DNA of 8,641 nucleotides from Beijerinckiaceae bacterium. Its GTDB lineage: Bacteria > Pseudomonadota > Alphaproteobacteria > Rhizobiales > Beijerinckiaceae. The notes below the pieces were generated by a model. It was not told the origin of the DNA. It saw nothing but the letters and a program-made list of their open reading frames with translations, and ran no database searches. Of this stretch, positions 1 to 7,228 are shown one piece after another. Within the stretch, counting starts at the first letter, position 1. Every line of letters begins with the position of its first letter. The stretch is taken from assembly GCA_947456315.1 (NCBI GenBank), contig CANGRU010000049.1, forward strand, positions 1-8,641. Reading direction: 5' to 3'. A program made the translations under genes and the position numbers.

Positions 1-1776
1 ACGCCCCGGCTTGTCGAAACGTCCCGCGCGTCCTGTCACCTGCTGCAGCAATTGAAAGGTGCGTTCCGCCGCTCGCGGATCGCCATTCGACAGGCCGACG
101 TCGGCATCCACCACGCCGACCAATGTCATCAGCGGAAAATTATGCCCTTTGGCGACAAGCTGTGTGCCAATGACAATATCGCAAGCACCATTGGCAACAG
201 CATCAAGCTCGGTGCGCATACGCTCGGTGCCACCGGGGAAGTCGGACGAGAGTGTGAGCACGCGGGCATCAGGAAAAAGCGCGCTCGCTTCTTCCGCCAA
301 ACGCTCGACACCGGGGCCGCAGGCGGTGAGTGAATCCACCGCCTCGCATTTGGGACATACGTCAGGACGCCGCTCGATATGTCCGCAATGGTGGCACACC
401 AGCGCTTTGCGGAAACGATGCTCGACCAGCCAGGCTGTGCAATCAGGACATTGAAAGCGATGCCCGCAATCACGGCATAAAGTGAGTGGCGCATAGCCAC
501 GACGATTCAGGAAGAGCAAAGCCTGTTCGCCGCGCGCAACCGTCTCTTGCACGGCTTCCACCAAACGCGGCGCAATCCATTTGCCGCGCGTGGGTGCGCT
601 GGTGCGCAAATCAATGCAGGCGATCTCGGGCATGGAGCGCCCGCCAAAGCGCGAGTCCAGTTTCAGATATTTGTAGCGGCCTTGCTGCGCATTGACGCGC
701 GTTTCAATCGAAGGTGTGGCGGAAGCCAGAATGACGGCCGCTTTTTCAATGCGCCCGCGCACCACCGCCATATCGCGTGCATGATAGGAAACGCCATCAT
801 CCTGCTTATAGGCGGCTTCATGTTCTTCATCGACGATGATGGCGCCCAATTGCTCAAAGGGGAGAAACAAGGCTGAGCGCGCACCCGCGACCACGCGCAC
901 GCTGCCATCTGCCACGCCCGTCCAGATGCGTGAACGTTTGCGCGACGCCACGCCCGAATGCCATTCGGCGGGGCGCACACCAAAGCGTGCGGCAAAGCGA
1001 TCGAGAAATTGGGCCGTGAGCGCAATTTCAGGCATAAGAATCAGCGCTTGGCGTCCGCTCTCCAAAGCTGCCGCCACCGCTTCGAAATAGACTTCCGTCT
1101 TGCCGGAGCCGGTCACGCCTTCGAGCAGAGTGACGGAAAACGCCTGTGCCGCAACGCTGGCGCGCAAGTCCTCTGCGGCGGCGCGCTGGTTGTCTTCAAG
1201 CTCGACTTGTGTGTGGGCAGCATCGGGCAAAAGCGCGACGGGCTCGGGCGGCAGCGAAAGTGCTTCCAGCGTGCCTTCATCGATCAGCGTGTCGATGACG
1301 CTGACCGAACAGGCCGCCAGTTCTGCCAGTGCCGATTTGGAACGCGCAAATCCGTCTTCTGCGGCTGCAATGACGCGTGCGCGGGCAGGCGTCATGCGGG
1401 TGGGGCGCGCATCTGTTAGCCGCACACCGATGCGCACAGGTTCTGGGCCGGCTGCATCGGGGGCGCGTATACCCATGCGCAAAACCATGCCGCGCGGCGC
1501 CAGTGTCCAATTGGCGACCCAGTCGACGAATTGTCGCAAAGGCTCGCGCAGACGCGGCAGATCGCGCTTGTCGATGATCGATTTGAGATTGCCGCCGCCC
1601 GCTTCGCGCAGCGCCCAGACAACGCCTGTCACTTCGCGCGTGCCCAGCGGCACGGTCACGAAATCTCCGGGTGCAAGAGCAAGCCCGGCGGGAATTTTGT
1701 AGGAATAGGCCGTGTCGACCGCGACGGGGGTGAGCACGTCGGCGACCGAAGCGCCTTTTTGCACAGCGTCCGTCAT
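1..1776 (-). CDS. priA: Primosomal protein N' (PriA helicase), 3' end cut by window edge
   Basis: PriA is the 3'-to-5' DNA helicase that restarts replication at collapsed forks by binding the fork and loading the replicative helicase. Translating the minus strand from ATG 1776 gives 592 codons with no stop, running off the window. Visible motifs are Walker A GVTGSGKT (residues 220-227), Walker B DEEH (316-319), LNRRGYAP (about 424-431), an eight-cysteine zinc-binding region of four CxxC pairs between C434 and C477, and motif VI with VTGRAGR ending near residue 586. The N-terminal 3'-DNA-binding part (VAVDTAYSYKIP) is also present. Full-length homologues are a little over 700 residues, so roughly the last 130-150 should lie outside. 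An in-frame stop upstream (about 1840) and the lack of another ATG favour 1776, but no Shine-Dalgarno is visible and a 9-bp hairpin abuts the start codon. It lies 40 bp downstream of the binding-protein gene and may be co-transcribed. Confidence 0.97.
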   Translation of the reverse strand, partial: MTDAVQKGASVADVLTPVAVDTAYSYKIPAGLALAPGDFVTVPLGTREVTGVVWALREAGGGNLKSIIDKRDLPRLREPLRQFVDWVANWTLAPRGMVLRMGIRAPDAAGPEPVRIGVRLTDARPTRMTPARARVIAAAEDGFARSKSALAELAACSVSVIDTLIDEGTLEALSLPPEPVALLPDAAHTQVELEDNQRAAAEDLRASVAAQAFSVTLLEGVTGSGKTEVYFEAVAAALESGRQALILMPEIALTAQFLDRFAARFGVRPAEWHSGVASRKRSRIWTGVADGSVRVVAGARSALFLPFEQLGAIIVDEEHEAAYKQDDGVSYHARDMAVVRGRIEKAAVILASATPSIETRVNAQQGRYKYLKLDSRFGGRSMPEIACIDLRTSAPTRGKWIAPRLVEAVQETVARGEQALLFLNRRGYAPLTLCRDCGHRFQCPDCTAWLVEHRFRKALVCHHCGHIERRPDVCPKCEAVDSLTACGPGVERLAEEASALFPDARVLTLSSDFPGGTERMRTELDAVANGACDIVIGTQLVAKGHNFPLMTLVGVVDADVGLSNGDPRAAERTFQLLQQVTGRAGRFDKPGR

Positions 1777-1809
1777 CGCCGCAGGACTAGCAGAAAAAGC
1801 CCTGCGGCG
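1777..1809 (-). promoter_or_regulatory. GC-rich inverted repeat directly upstream of the priA start codon
   Basis: The arms CGCCGCAGG (1777-1785) and CCTGCGGCG (1801-1809) are perfect 9-bp complements around a 15-nt loop. In the minus-strand transcript the second arm of the stem ends at the base before the priA AUG, so any ribosome binding site would sit inside the hairpin or its loop. No T-run follows the stem on either strand, so it does not look like an intrinsic terminator. A role in restraining priA translation is inference only. Confidence 0.5.
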
Positions 1810-1816
1810 GCGAGGA

Positions 1817-2848
1817 TTACTTGAGGCTGAGGATCTGGTTCACCTTGGCCAATTGGGCAGGTGTGACGTCTGCCACCACAGCGAGGGCGCGCTTGCGGGT
1901 CTTTTCAGCATCTTCGAAGTCGATGTAGCGCTGTGTGCGTTCACCCTCGGCCACGACTTCGGGGTCGGTCAGTGCCTTGCGCACGGCTTCCTGCATGAAT
2001 GTCAGGCGTGATGCGTTCATATTTGGCGGCACGACAAGAATACGACCGAGATCTTCGATATTGGCACGGAAATCGAAGAGCCATGCCTGTTCGGCATCGA
2101 GTTTGGCGGCTTCGAAAATCGTTGGTGTATCGGGGAAGAAGCGCGAACGCTTGCGTGCCATTGAGGCGACCGCGCGGTTCTGGCCCGACTTGACGTAATT
2201 ATTGGCCGATGTGTCGGAGACATAGATCGAATCCATCTCGTCCTTGGTCACGGCCAGCGCCGCCTGATTGGACCCGCCATAGCCCATCACGACTTTGCAC
2301 TTCATCTTCAGCGCTTCGCAGGTGAAGGCCGCGCCATCGGCCAGACCATCAATCGGGCCGGTGGCCGACCACATGATCTCGCGGTTGAGCGCCAGCGCAT
2401 CTTGCGGGGTTTTGATGGGTGATTTGGGCGACACCAGCCAGACCCAGGGCGAAGCCGAGACGGTGCCCAGATGGCCAAGCTTGGCCAGATCATAGCGCAC
2501 GCCTGTCGAGCTCATGATTTGCGACAGCGCCGCGCCCGCACCATTGACGATCATCATGTGCAGTCCATCGGGCGGCGCCACGCTCGTTGCATTGAGTGCG
2601 GTAATGCCGCCAGCGCCGGGCTGGTTTTCGACAATAATATTGGCGCCCAATTGTTTGCCGATATGCGGGGCAATCATGCGGGCATAGACGTCATAGCCGC
2701 CACCCGGGCCATAGCCCACGGCAATGCGCACATTCTTGCCTTTGAAAAAGGCCGCTTCGGCTTCTGGTGTCTGCGCCTGCGCACAGCTGGCAGCAAGGGT
2801 TGTGGTCATGGCAACAGCGCCCATCAGGCGCGCCCAAGGCAGCAGCAT
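1817..2848 (-). CDS. Tripartite tricarboxylate transporter family (Bug/TctC-type) periplasmic substrate-binding protein
   Basis: The 343-residue product has a Sec-type signal peptide: positively charged N-terminus, hydrophobic core, and a likely cut after AQA at residue 25. The mature part has Bug-family features: RIAVGYGPGGGYDVYAR near 41-57, VENQPGAGG near 73-81 and an ANVIV-like segment before it. Length fits the family (about 320-340). Such proteins bind small carboxylates in the periplasm and deliver them to a TctAB membrane pair or act in sensing; the ligand cannot be read from sequence. C177 and C184 flank a short segment (CEALKMKC) and could form a disulfide. Cys22 lies in the signal region, but the preceding residues do not make a good lipobox. 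No tctA or tctB gene is present, so this is an orphan receptor. GGAGG (2854-2858) lies 5 nt before ATG, a strong ribosome binding site. It lies 54 bp after hemD and 40 bp before priA. Confidence 0.9.
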   Translation of the reverse strand: MLLPWARLMGAVAMTTTLAASCAQAQTPEAEAAFFKGKNVRIAVGYGPGGGYDVYARMIAPHIGKQLGANIIVENQPGAGGITALNATSVAPPDGLHMMIVNGAGAALSQIMSSTGVRYDLAKLGHLGTVSASPWVWLVSPKSPIKTPQDALALNREIMWSATGPIDGLADGAAFTCEALKMKCKVVMGYGGSNQAALAVTKDEMDSIYVSDTSANNYVKSGQNRAVASMARKRSRFFPDTPTIFEAAKLDAEQAWLFDFRANIEDLGRILVVPPNMNASRLTFMQEAVRKALTDPEVVAEGERTQRYIDFEDAEKTRKRALAVVADVTPAQLAKVNQILSLK

Positions 2849-2853
2849 CGTTT

Positions 2854-2873
2854 CCTCCCGTCTTATTTTTATA
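2854..2873 (-). promoter_or_regulatory. AT-rich promoter-like patch and strong RBS of the binding-protein gene
   Basis: In a GC-rich setting the minus strand reads TATAAAAATAAG (2873-2862) just before a GGAGG ribosome binding site (2858-2854). TATAAA at 2873-2868 resembles a -10 box, but no convincing -35 hexamer lies 16-18 nt upstream. The AT patch suggests that the gene has its own promoter in addition to read-through from hemCD. Confidence 0.3.
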
Positions 2874-2902
2874 CCCCCACGATAGGAGCAAACGGGGCGG
2901 AA

Positions 2903-3589
2903 CTACAAGGCCTTGAGTGCGGAAAGAAGACCCTCGAAATCAGGGGTCGGGGCGACCGCAATCCGGCTTGCTCCAGCGAGCTCCTGGGCGGCGCGCGGCG
3001 AGATGGCGAGCTGCACGGGCTCTAGCGCTTGTGCCTCAAGGCCGGCGGCTCGTGCCAAAGCGCGGTAAAGCGCCGCGCTGCGGGTGGAGAAATGCAAAAC
3101 AGCGTCAATCCCGCCGCTCACCAAGGCTGTGCGCGCGGCTTGGGGCAGGTGCACCACTTGCCGTGTTTCGTAAACGATCCAAGGCGTCACGCGATGGCCT
3201 TGCGCATTGAGCAGAGTTTCAAGCTCGGGCCGGCGCTCGCGTCCTGCCAGATAGAGAAAATGTTCGGCACCTGTGCCCATACGCTCAGCCAGAGCTGTGC
3301 CGTCTGGCGCGCTCGTGCGCAGATGTGCAAAGCCCGCACGGCGTGCCGCTTCTGCTGTGCGCTCACCCACAAGATGGAGCGGCAGACCACGCAGGGCCTG
3401 AAATTGTTCGGGTGCATCGAAGGCATGCGCACTGGTGGCGAGCAGGCCGGAGACATCGCCGTGCGGCTGATGTTCGCCTGTGGGCGCAATCTCGAAAAGC
3501 GGCGCGACAATGCAGGAATGGCCGAGCGCAGACAGTTTTTCTGCACTCAGTCTTGCATCCGCCTCGGGCCGTGTGAGGAGGATGCGCAT
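2903..3589 (-). CDS. hemD: Uroporphyrinogen-III synthase
   Basis: HemD closes and inverts ring D of hydroxymethylbilane to give uroporphyrinogen III, the common precursor of heme, siroheme, cobalamin and chlorophylls, in the cytoplasm. The 228-residue product starts with the typical MRILLTRPEADA, followed by an ALGH-type segment and a proline-rich turn. Later HemD signatures are LHFSTRSAALY (about 165-175), ISPRAAQEL (about 195-203) and a C-terminal PTPDFEGLLSALKAL. The family diverges strongly in sequence, so position directly after hemC is important support. ATG 3589 lies 4 bp past the hemC stop codon, with only a weak AAGG nearby, which suggests translational coupling to hemC. The two halves of the bilobal protein both appear complete. 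No hemX- or hemY-like gene follows, although these commonly do in related genomes. Confidence 0.93.
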   Translation of the reverse strand: MRILLTRPEADARLSAEKLSALGHSCIVAPLFEIAPTGEHQPHGDVSGLLATSAHAFDAPEQFQALRGLPLHLVGERTAEAARRAGFAHLRTSAPDGTALAERMGTGAEHFLYLAGRERRPELETLLNAQGHRVTPWIVYETRQVVHLPQAARTALVSGGIDAVLHFSTRSAALYRALARAAGLEAQALEPVQLAISPRAAQELAGASRIAVAPTPDFEGLLSALKAL

Positions 3590-3593
3590 CGCC

Positions 3594-4517
3594 TTAGTGG
3601 GTCAGAATATCGGCGGGCGCGCGTGCCAGAAGATCTTGGCCTGCTTGCACGCCAAGACGTTCCGCATCAGCAATATTGCCGCTGATCTGCGTCTCGTAAT
3701 GTTCCGAACCATCGGTGCGCATGATCAGGCCGCGGAAGGACACGTCATGTCCGCTGACGCGCGCAAGACCGGCAATCGGCGTGCGGCAAGACCCGTCCAG
3801 CACGCGCAAGAAGGCGCGCTCCAGTGTCAGCGCATAGCCGGTGTCGGCGTGCAGGATCGCACCGAGTTTGACACGCGTCTCATGATCATCGGTGCGCACG
3901 GTGATGCCAATCGCGCCTTGCCCAACAGCAGGCAGGAAGATGCCATCATCAAGAATTTCAGTGACATGTTGCGTCAGGTTGAGACGCTTCAATCCTGCGA
4001 GCGCGAGCAATGTCGCGTCACATTCACCGCTCTGTAATTTGGAGAGGCGCGTTTGCACATTGCCGCGCAACAGGCCAACCCGCAGGTCGGGGCGCAATTT
4101 GCGCACCAAGGCTTGGCGGCGCAACGAGGCTGTGCCGACCAAAGCACCGGCGGGCAGGTCCATCAGGCTTTTGGCGCGCAGCGAAATGAACGCATCGCGC
4201 ACATCTTCGCGCGGCAGAAAACCGCCGATCTCGAGCCCGTCCGGCAGGACCGTCGGCAGATCTTTGGAGGAGTGGACGGCGATATCGATGGAGCCATCGA
4301 GCTGGGCGAGGTCGATCTCTTTGGTGAACAACCCCTTGCCACCAGCTTCCGACAGCGGCCGGTCAAGAATCTGGTCGCCCATGACCTTGATGATGACGAT
4401 GTCGATACGGTCTTCCGGAATGCCATGTGCGGCGGCCAGAAGACTGCGTGTTTCGTGAGCCTGGGCCAGCGCGAGCGGAGAGCCCCGCGTGCCAATCCTC
4501 ATCCAGGCCTGCCCCAT
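3594..4517 (-). CDS. hemC: Hydroxymethylbilane synthase (porphobilinogen deaminase)
   Basis: HemC joins four porphobilinogen molecules head to tail into hydroxymethylbilane, using a covalently bound dipyrromethane cofactor. The sequence shows [14 protein letters not shown] at the N-terminus, [13 protein letters not shown] around the catalytic aspartate, GTASLRR and [10 protein letters not shown] with the substrate-binding arginines, [11 protein letters not shown], and [13 protein letters not shown], whose cysteine (residue 244 from this start) carries the cofactor. The product is 307 residues, matching the usual 300-315. The same frame stays open upstream to 5402, but that extension is antisense to tsaD and not credible. 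ATG 4517 was chosen because a GGGGA-like ribosome binding site precedes it by about 6 nt; the in-frame ATG at 4502 (302 residues) is a realistic alternative. It heads a minus-strand run with hemD 4 bp downstream and diverges from tsaD. Confidence 0.96.
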   Translation of the reverse strand: MGQAWMRIGTRGSPLALAQAHETRSLLAAAHGIPEDRIDIVIIKVMGDQILDRPLSEAGGKGLFTKEIDLAQLDGSIDIAVHSSKDLPTVLPDGLEIGGFLPREDVRDAFISLRAKSLMDLPAGALVGTASLRRQALVRKLRPDLRVGLLRGNVQTRLSKLQSGECDATLLALAGLKRLNLTQHVTEILDDGIFLPAVGQGAIGITVRTDDHETRVKLGAILHADTGYALTLERAFLRVLDGSCRTPIAGLARVSGHDVSFRGLIMRTDGSEHYETQISGNIADAERLGVQAGQDLLARAPADILTH

Positions 4518-4533
4518 TTCGTTCCCCAGACAG

Positions 4534-4561
4534 TTGCAACTCGTTTGAGGCGGACTATAGG
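4534..4561 (+). promoter_or_regulatory. Candidate sigma-70-type promoter for tsaD-gpsA
   Basis: TTGCAA (4534-4539) is spaced 16 nt from TATAGG (4556-4561), each matching four of six positions of the vegetative consensus. Transcription would begin near 4568, about 43 nt before the tsaD ATG. The -35 lies inside an 8-bp palindrome GTTGCAAC (4533-4540), which could also be a regulator site. Prediction by eye only. Confidence 0.35.
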
Positions 4562-4581
4562 GTGTCGCGCAGGGCTGCGAA
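4554..4581 (-). promoter_or_regulatory. Candidate sigma-70-type promoter for hemCD
   Basis: On the minus strand TATAGT (4559-4554) matches five of six -10 positions and TTCGCA (4581-4576) matches four of six -35 positions, with a 16-nt spacer. The start would fall near 4547, about 30 nt before the hemC ATG. The -10 overlaps that of the opposite tsaD promoter because the core CTATAG (4555-4560) is its own reverse complement. Prediction by eye only. Confidence 0.35.
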
Positions 4582-4610
4582 AGAGTGACCCCAACAGAAT
4601 CAATGGGCCG

Positions 4611-5669
4611 ATGCGCGTACTTGGAATTGAAACCACCTGTGACGAGACCGCTGCGGCGGTCGTGAGCCTCTCGAGCAGGGGCGGCGGGGATATTCTGTCC
4701 AACGAAGTGATGAGCCAGATCGCCCAGCACGCGGCCTATGGCGGCGTGGTGCCCGAGATTGCCGCGCGTGCCCATGTCGATGTGCTGGATCGCTTGGTCG
4801 AGCGCGCATTGGCCACAGCGGGCTGCACCATTCACGATCTGGATGGCATTGCCGCGGCCGCGGGGCCGGGGTTGATCGGCGGCGTCATTGTCGGCCTGAC
4901 CTTCGGCAAGGCTTTGGCGCTGGCCGCTGACAAGCCCTTCATCGCGGTCAATCATCTGGAAGCCCATGCGCTGACCGCGCGGCTGACGGATGGAATCGAG
5001 TTCCCCTATCTGCTGCTGCTGGTCTCTGGCGGGCATACGCAGCTCATCGCAGTGCGTGGCGTGGGTGATTACAAGCGCTTGGGCACAACCATCGACGATG
5101 CTCTGGGCGAGGCCTTTGATAAAGTCGCCAAAATGCTGGGGCTTCCTTATCCCGGCGGGCCGCAAGTCGAGAAGGCAGCGATGACCGGCGATCCGCAGCG
5201 CTTTGATTTTCCGCGCCCCATGTTGCGCCGTCCGGGGGCTGATTTCTCGCTGTCTGGATTGAAGACGGCTGTGCGTCTGGAAGCAGAGCGCATCGCGCCG
5301 CTGCGGCCACAAGACATCCCCGATATTTGCGCGTCCTTTCAGGCAGCCGTCGTCGATGTCATTATTGATCGCATCCGCCATGCGCTGCGCGCCTTCCGGC
5401 AAGACAATGGCGATCCCTCGGCGCTGGTTGTGGCCGGTGGCGTGGCGGCCAATGGCGCCATTCGTCGCTCATTGACGCGTTTTTGTGGCGAGAGCGGCTT
5501 GCATCTGGTTTTGCCACCGCCCGCTCTTTGCACGGATAATGGCGCGATGATTGCCTGGGCGGGACTGGAGCGTTTGCGCCGTGGCATGACTGACGGGCTC
5601 GATTTCGCAGCCCGCCCCCGCTGGCCGCTCGATCTCGAGGCCGAACGCGTCAACAACGGCAAGGCTTGA
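4611..5669 (+). CDS. tsaD: tRNA N6-threonylcarbamoyladenosine transferase TsaD (Gcp/YgjD/Kae1 family)
   Basis: TsaD transfers the threonylcarbamoyl group made by TsaC onto A37 of ANN-decoding tRNAs, working with TsaB and TsaE in the cytoplasm. The 352-residue product begins [18 protein letters not shown] (an ASKHA-fold phosphate-binding loop). It has the metal-binding HxxxH as NHLEAH (H115 and H119), [53 protein letters not shown] and the third metal ligand in [10 protein letters not shown] (D309). Length is normal and all key residues are present. ATG 4611 begins exactly at the conserved N-terminus; the frame is open upstream but that sequence is antisense to hemC. The ribosome binding site is weak. 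It diverges from hemC and lies 6 bp before gpsA, so tsaD-gpsA are almost certainly co-transcribed. Neither tsaB nor tsaE lies in the window. Confidence 0.98.
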   Translation: MRVLGIETTCDETAAAVVSLSSRGGGDILSNEVMSQIAQHAAYGGVVPEIAARAHVDVLDRLVERALATAGCTIHDLDGIAAAAGPGLIGGVIVGLTFGKALALAADKPFIAVNHLEAHALTARLTDGIEFPYLLLLVSGGHTQLIAVRGVGDYKRLGTTIDDALGEAFDKVAKMLGLPYPGGPQVEKAAMTGDPQRFDFPRPMLRRPGADFSLSGLKTAVRLEAERIAPLRPQDIPDICASFQAAVVDVIIDRIRHALRAFRQDNGDPSALVVAGGVAANGAIRRSLTRFCGESGLHLVLPPPALCTDNGAMIAWAGLERLRRGMTDGLDFAARPRWPLDLEAERVNNGKA

Positions 5670-5675
5670 GACAAG

Positions 5676-6659
5676 ATGCGCGCAGACATCAGCAAGATTG
5701 CAGTGCTTGGTGCAGGGGCTTGGGGCACAGCGCTCGCCAATGCGGCGGCGCGTCCGGGTCGTGACGTGATCCTCTGGGCGCGCGATCGCCAGCATGTTGC
5801 CGAACTCGTGCAGGCGCGTGAAAACAGACGCCGTTTGCCCGGCGTCAAATTGGCAGAAGGCGTTGTGCCGCAGTCGGAACTGTCATCCATTGCCGATGCC
5901 GATCTTGTGCTGTGCGTTGTGCCGGCGCAAGCTTTGCGTGGCATGGCCGAGCAGGTGAAGGACGTCATCCGCGCCGATGCGCCTTTTGTTATTTGCGCCA
6001 AGGGCATTGAACGCGGCACCAATCTTTTGCTGAGCGATGTGGTCGCGCAGGTTTTGCCCGGACAACCCGTTGCCATTCTGTCAGGCCCCAGTTTTGCCGA
6101 TGATGTCGCGCGTGGTTTGCCAACAGCGGTGACTGTGGCAGCAAAAGATGAACCGCTGGCGCGGGCCTTGGCCTCCGCACTGGGCACGCCAACTTTGCGG
6201 CTTTATCATTCGACCGATGTGCTGGGTGTCGAGATTGGCGGCGCCACGAAAAATGTCTTGGCCATTGCCTGCGGCATAGCGGCCGGACGCGGTCTGGGGG
6301 CGAGCGCGGGCGCTGCTCTGATCGCACGCGGCTTTGCGGAATTGTCGCGCTTTGCAGCATCGCGTGGCGCGCGTCCTGAAACGCTGATGGGCCTCTCTGG
6401 TCTGGGTGATCTCGTGCTCACCTGTTCCTCCGCGCAATCGCGCAATTTCTCCTATGGTTTTGCTTTGGGGCGCGGCAAAGAACTGCCGGAAAAGCTCGCT
6501 GAAGGCGCGGCCACCGCGCCCGTCCTGCTCGATATGGCGCGCACAAGTGGCGTCGACATGCCGATTGCTTGCGCTGTGGCAGAGATCCTGAGCGGGCGTC
6601 TCACCGTAGATCAGGCAATCGGCATTTTATTGGCCCGTCCGCAAAAAGCGGAAGGCTAG
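5676..6659 (+). CDS. gpsA: Glycerol-3-phosphate dehydrogenase [NAD(P)+]
   Basis: GpsA reduces dihydroxyacetone phosphate to sn-glycerol 3-phosphate, the backbone for membrane phospholipids, in the cytoplasm. The 327-residue product has the Rossmann dinucleotide loop GAGAWGTALA (residues 12-21), VVPAQALR, ICAKGIERGT, LSGPSFADDVA, and the helical substrate domain with GGATKNVLAIACGIA (K192 and N193), ARGFAELSRF and GLSGLGDLVLTCSSAQSRN, carrying the conserved Asp, Thr, Arg and Asn. Length is standard. The segment GLGASAGAALIARG has glycine where many relatives have arginine or another polar residue, a minor difference. ATG 5676 follows the tsaD stop by 6 bp with only a weak AAGG upstream, consistent with coupling to tsaD. 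Confidence 0.98.
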   Translation: MRADISKIAVLGAGAWGTALANAAARPGRDVILWARDRQHVAELVQARENRRRLPGVKLAEGVVPQSELSSIADADLVLCVVPAQALRGMAEQVKDVIRADAPFVICAKGIERGTNLLLSDVVAQVLPGQPVAILSGPSFADDVARGLPTAVTVAAKDEPLARALASALGTPTLRLYHSTDVLGVEIGGATKNVLAIACGIAAGRGLGASAGAALIARGFAELSRFAASRGARPETLMGLSGLGDLVLTCSSAQSRNFSYGFALGRGKELPEKLAEGAATAPVLLDMARTSGVDMPIACAVAEILSGRLTVDQAIGILLARPQKAEG

Positions 6660-6681
6660 TTTTCTGACAGGGGCATGGGAC

Positions 6682-7095
6682 ATGGCGCATTGGTTGGTCA
6701 AAAGCGAACCGTTCAAATGGTCATGGGATGATCAGGTGAAGGCTGGCGCCAAAGGCACGCATTGGAATGGCGTGCGCAACCATCTGGCCAAAAACCATCT
6801 CATTGCGATGAAGAAAGGCGATCACGCTTTTTTCTATCATTCGAACGAAGGCAAAGAGATTGTCGGCATTGTCGAAGTGATCAAGGAACATTATCCCGAC
6901 CCTGAGGACGAGAGCGGCAAATTTGTCATGGTCGATTTCAAAGCGGTGAAGCCGCTGAAAGTGCCTGTGACACTGGCGCAAGTGAAAGCCACGCCGGCTT
7001 TGTCCAAAATGTCGCTTGTCACATCCATGCGTCTGTCGGTGCAGCCTGTGACCGATGCGGAATGGAAACTCGTCTGCAAAATGGGCGGCGTCTGA
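6682..7095 (+). CDS. EVE-domain protein (THYN1-like)
   Basis: The 137-residue product is a single EVE domain, a PUA-like fold related to YTH. It has the typical start AHWLVKSEPFKWSWDDQ, then GTHWNGVRNHLAKNHL with aromatic and polar residues that line the base pocket in this family, MKKGDHAFFYHSNEGKEIVGIVEV, YPDPEDESGKFVMVDFKAVKPL, and a C-terminal LSVQPVTDAEWKLV. EVE domains are thought to recognise modified bases in nucleic acid; the housekeeping single-domain form, homologous to animal THYN1, has no firmly assigned role. It lies 22 bp after gpsA with GGGG upstream of ATG, and is probably the last gene of tsaD-gpsA-EVE. In many related genomes a small YciI-type gene sits between gpsA and EVE; none is present here. 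Confidence in family is high and in function low. Confidence 0.93.
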   Translation: MAHWLVKSEPFKWSWDDQVKAGAKGTHWNGVRNHLAKNHLIAMKKGDHAFFYHSNEGKEIVGIVEVIKEHYPDPEDESGKFVMVDFKAVKPLKVPVTLAQVKATPALSKMSLVTSMRLSVQPVTDAEWKLVCKMGGV

Positions 7096-7109
7096 GCCAC
7101 GTCATTCCA

Positions 7110-7205
7110 CCGTCATTGCAAGAAGACGAGAGCGACGCGGCAATCCATAGCGCGAGCTCACATAGGTTGGCGCACTGGATTGCTTCGCTTCGCTCGCAAT
7201 GACGG
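7110..7205. repeat. Imperfect long palindrome (dispersed-repeat type) between convergent genes
   Basis: The outer arms CCGTCATTGC (7110-7119) and GCAATGACGG (7196-7205) pair perfectly, as do inner arms GCAATCCA (7140-7147) and TGGATTGC (7176-7183). Between them the left side is 20 nt and the right 12 nt, only partly complementary, and a 28-nt loop closes the structure. The right arm, GGATTGC then TTCGCTTCGCTCGC then AATGACG, is a motif I recognise as widely dispersed in intergenic DNA of alphaproteobacteria and other bacteria. It lies between the EVE gene stop (7095) and the mutT stop (7229), so a transcript from either side would fold into a hairpin. It could protect mRNA ends or help termination, though no T-run marks an intrinsic terminator. 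Confidence 0.8.
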
Positions 7206-7228
7206 GGCTCTTGTCGCTCGATCTTTCA

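Noticed and set aside
52..1702. Several plus-strand open frames across the left edge
   Set aside because: The minus strand over the whole stretch encodes an unbroken PriA with all helicase and zinc motifs, so these frames are shadows.
1777..1809. Reading the priA-leader hairpin as a transcription terminator for hemCD
   Set aside because: No T-run follows the stem on either strand, and the stem runs directly into the priA start codon.
4053..4610. Upstream extension of the tsaD frame across hemC on the plus strand
   Set aside because: It is antisense to conserved hemC, and TsaD starts exactly at its conserved MRVLGIETT sequence at 4611.
4518..5402. Long minus-strand open frame antisense to tsaD, continuous with hemC (602 codons in total)
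   Set aside because: The added N-terminal sequence has no protein-family features and is the mirror of a well-conserved gene in GC-rich DNA, where long shadow frames are common. HemC is complete without it.
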